Below are positions 60,724 to 64,000 of a DNA stretch of 64,000 nucleotides, piece by piece. The notes beneath the pieces are model-generated. The model did not search any database. It was not told the origin of the DNA and saw only the letters and a list, made by a program, of their open reading frames with translations. Positions within the stretch are counted from its first letter, which is position 1. The number at the start of each line of letters is the position of its first letter. The translations under genes were made by a program, and so were the position numbers. Source of the stretch: Archegozetes longisetosus (Eukaryota; Arthropoda; Arachnida; Sarcoptiformes; Trhypochthoniidae); NCBI GenBank assembly GCA_018873245.2, contig JAEMBT020000002.1:6546001-6610000 (forward strand), given 5' to 3'.

Positions 60724-63700
60724 ATGCAAAACTATAATAATATTAGTTATAATGAAAATGTGAAACCAGACAAACTAAATAATTATTACGAAAACGGAGT
60801 CCATAATCACTCAAATCAAATGCCAAATGGTTTACAGCAATCAATGTTCGCAAATGCGCCTCAGACTCAACCACAACCACCACAACTTTATTATAATAAT
60901 CGCCAACCTGTTAGTCAGTCGTTGCCACCAATTAATGGTCAATCAGTTGGCAGTCATTCCAACCAAAATCCAGTTTACGCGGCATCACAAGCACACTCAA
61001 CTCTTCACTCAATGCCATCAACTGTTTCAGCGGTTAATTCAATACCAACGCAGAAACAATTAAGTCTTAACAGTTCGATAAATGCTCCAAACAATCAATA
61101 CTTGACTTCAGTAAGACCTCAAACTCAACAACACTTGTCTTCGGAGCCGACAATGTTGAGAACTAGTGGACAACAATCGATGCCTTCTATACCATCAATT
61201 CCTGTATCGACAGCACCACAGAGACCATTGTATCCATCAGTACAGCAACCACTACAGCCACAACTACAACCACAACCACAACCACCACCTCCACCTCAAC
61301 AACAGTTTCATTCACAACAGCTCAATCATAACAGCAATTATGGCCCAAATATTGCTTCGCTTCAAAGACCAGTCATTCCTCCTTCAGTCCCGATGCCCTC
61401 ATATTCACATAATACCCAACCAGTAGTCCCTCCGCCACCAGTCAGACCACCGACAGATCCATCAGTGATGAAAACTCAACCAATGCATACTCCTGTTTAT
61501 AATGGAATGAATTATAGTCAACCGACTGGACAGCAAGGCATTGATCAGGTGACTAACAAAATGGCAGGCATGTCTGTAAATCAGAATTGGAGCCAAATGT
61601 GGCATCAAGAGAGCGTCAATTTAATGACAGAAAAAGATATTCGAACTAAAGCCATAATTAGTGAACAGCAAAAAGCGGTAGACTCTCAAAACGAAAATGG
61701 CACCAATTGCAGTAAAGACATAATGAGATGTACGCTCACTAAAGTGCCCGATTCTGCTTCACTTCTTCAAAAGGCTCGATTGCCGTTCGGTGTTTTAATC
61801 CATCCATTCAAAGACGATGACGTGAGTATTGCTTACATGTGTTTCAAATTGTTTGCTATAGTTTAAAACTTATTTCATTTCTATTGATAGAATATACCAG
61901 TAATACAAGACAGTCCGATAGTTCGATGCAGGTCTTGCAGAACTTATATCAATCCATATGTTCGCCTATTAGATCAACGTCGCTGGCAATGTAATCTTTG
62001 TCAGAGAATTAATGAGAGTATGTCTTTTATTCAGATTTTACACCAATCAAACTTTAATCAATTGTTATATGTTTTAGTTCCTGAAGAGTTTATGTATGAT
62101 TACAATACGAGGCGGTCAATAGATTGTACGTCAAGACCTGAATTAAATTACGGTTCGATTGAATACATAGCAAGTGTTGAATATATGGTACGCCCTCCAC
62201 AACCAGCAGCCTATCTGTTTGTATTTGATTGTTCGCGACATGCCACTCAAATTGGTTATATCCCAACTCTGGCCAAAGCGATACTTGAGTCATTAGATGA
62301 AATACCAGGAGACTCAAGAGCTCTCATTGGATTTATTGCTTTTGATTCTAAACTACATTTTTTCAACCTAGGAGAAAACAACCCATACATTTAGTCATGC
62401 CTGACATTCAAGGTTTGTTTACTCAATATTTTATCGAAACTTATCCCAAAACTTATCTAATTTCTACTTTTCTCAATTTATAGATGTATTTCTTCCCAAT
62501 GCCGATAATCTTCTCGTGAATCTACAGTCAAAGAGAGCGCAAATCGAGGAATTTTTAACCGAGATTTTACCAACTTTTCCATTAGACAGTCCTAATGATA
62601 CTGTTTATGATACAGGTTCTGCATTAGGTCCTGCTCTTAGTGCAGCGTATAAAGTGTTGTCATCACTCGGAGGAAGAATTACTTTAATTCAGGCAACTCT
62701 TCCTAACATAGGAGGTGTCAATGATGGCTCTGTTCTGACTAATAGAGAAGATCCAAATAACAGAACGAGCAATAATAACAATACAAACGCTTTGACACCA
62801 CTCTTAAACCCTGGAACTGATTTTTATAAGAAGTTGGCCTTAGAATGTTCTGAACATCAAATAGCAGTTGATTTGTTTGATTTGTCCTCTTCTTACTCTG
62901 ATTTGGCAACTATTGGTTCGATTTCGAAATATTGTGGCGGTTCTATTCATTATTATGGTGGAAGTTCTACCACTTCATTGTTGACTAGATTTGAAAAGGA
63001 TATGAAGCACTATTTGCAAAGGAGCATAGGTTTTGAAGCAGTCATGAGAATGCGATGCACTCGAGGATTATCTATTCATACTTTTCACGGAAACTTCTTT
63101 GTCCGGTAATAACCATTCAGTTCTGTAGCTTTTCATTTAACTCGACATGAAGTTTGGGTTTGAAAATTAATCCGATTTTTGTATTATCAGTTCGACTGAC
63201 TTGTTAGCGCTACCAAACGTCAATCCTGATTCTGGATACGCGATGCAAATAAGTATCGACGAAGACCTTAAAGATTACAATCATGTCTGTTTTCAAGCGG
63301 CTATCCTTTATACATCTTCACATGGCGAAAGACGTATTCGAGTTCACACCTTATCTCTTCCTGTGGTTACCATTTTATCGGATGTCATAAACTCTGCAGA
63401 TCAGGAGGCAATCATTGGAATGGTATCAAAAATGGCTGTCGATCGTAGTCTCACAGCTTCCATATCTGATGCCAGAGAAGCTCTAATTAATGCAGTGGTC
63501 GATGTGTTAGCAGTTTATAGAACGACCAGTGGGTCTCAACAAAGTAGTGGCGGTCTTGTGTCATCTCATGCCACAAGGTTGATGCCCCTCTACGTCTTAG
63601 CTCTTATCAAACACGTAAGTATTTTAATCAATTGAATGAAGAAATATTTTTATTACTATTTGACTGATCTGATTATTATTATTTTTAGACTGCTTTTAGA

Positions 63701-64000
63701 GTTGGAATATCGACCAAAATAGATGAACGAGTGTCTGCAATGGAGCGAATAAAATCGTTACCACTAAAACAATTGATGCTTTTTATTTATCCTAACTTAT
63801 ATCCTATTCATAATAGTTTTATCAATGAAGATGATAAACCGATTCCTGTTCAGTTGTCATTCGCCAATATTGAACGCAATGGAGTCTATCTGTTGGACAC
63901 TTACGATAATCTATTTATATATATTTGCAAATCAGTACACCCGCACTGGTTGGCAGAAGTGTTTAATGTGACCCAATGGGCACAAATACCAGATGACGGT
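60724..64000 (+). CDS. Sec24: COPII coat protein SEC24, 3' end beyond window, one-base frameshift in exon 3
   Basis: Exons: 60724-61821, 61891-62017, 62078-62412, 62484-63105, 63191-63614 and 63689 to the edge. The N-terminal 300 residues are Pro/Gln/Ser-rich, as in SEC24A/B. The zinc-finger domain follows (VRCRSCRTYINPYV, WQCNLCQRIN), then the trunk (PEEFMYDYN, EYMVRPPQPAAYLFVFDCSR, TGSALGPALSAA, PGTDFYKKLALECSEHQIAV). Next come the beta-sandwich (KYCGGSIHYY, IGFEAVMRMRCTRGLSIHTF, HGNFFVRSTDLLALPNVNPD) and the helical region (GERRIRVHTLSLPV, MAVDRSLTASISDAREALIN). The start of the gelsolin-like part reaches the edge. SEC24 selects cargo for ER-to-Golgi COPII vesicles. In exon 3 the frame ends at TAG (62392-62394) after HFFNLGENN; one extra base in the A4 run at 62375-62378 (or the T6 run at 62358-62363) restores QPIHLVMPDIQ and the phase-1 donor at 62412. 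Confidence 0.96.

Overview
This is an animal nuclear-genome window, AT-rich (about 70% AT by eye), with GT-AG introns that are mostly 45-200 bp long. The gene content points to an arthropod: a Spätzle-type Toll ligand, a kinin (leucokinin)-type receptor and a foraging-type cGMP-dependent kinase. I suspect a compact-genome chelicerate such as a mite, but that is inference and nothing here fixes the species.

Layout. The left edge (1-373, minus) holds the 5' exon of a kinin-receptor-like GPCR. A Spätzle-family ligand lies on the minus strand at 6094-7744. Positions 7.8-16 kb are gene-poor and carry small inverted-repeat elements (MITE-like), two of them from one family. Then come an unidentified coiled-coil gene (+, 15971-16714), a small ORF (+, 16999-17268) and a one-exon PRDM8-like regulator (-, 17396-18676). 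A second gene-poor stretch with microsatellites and minisatellites runs to 25.8 kb. It is followed by adenosine kinase (-, 25863-27031), a Cys-rich orphan ORF (+, 29553-29951), a mARC-type MOSC protein (+, 32361-34864), an orphan coiled-coil gene (+, 36867-37818) and inositol polyphosphate multikinase (-, 37875-39246). A full 12-exon cGMP-dependent protein kinase occupies 40574-48907 (-). A dead Tc3-like transposon lies at about 52.5-53.25 kb. The right end is denser: a 12-exon KLHL10-like BTB-BACK-kelch gene (+, 54224-56712), a 5-exon OFA-type MFS transporter (-, 57414-59169) and SEC24 (+, 60724 to the window end).

The genes are independent eukaryotic transcription units, not an operon: cell signalling (GPCR, Spätzle, PKG, IPMK), transcription (PRDM8), metabolism (adenosine kinase, mARC), secretion (SEC24), ubiquitin-ligase adaptor (KLHL10) and transport (MFS). 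Exon joins for the conserved genes were chosen by splice signals, phase and recognised family motifs; all phases close. The exceptions are three genes (Spätzle, PKG, SEC24), each one base short beside a homopolymer run. That pattern looks like residual consensus error in the assembly, and it truncates three otherwise intact proteins. I found no RNA gene, no CRISPR array and no convincing new biological system. The best leads are the three frameshifts, the unrecognised coiled-coil and Cys-rich genes, the OFA-type carrier in an animal, and several small transposon families.
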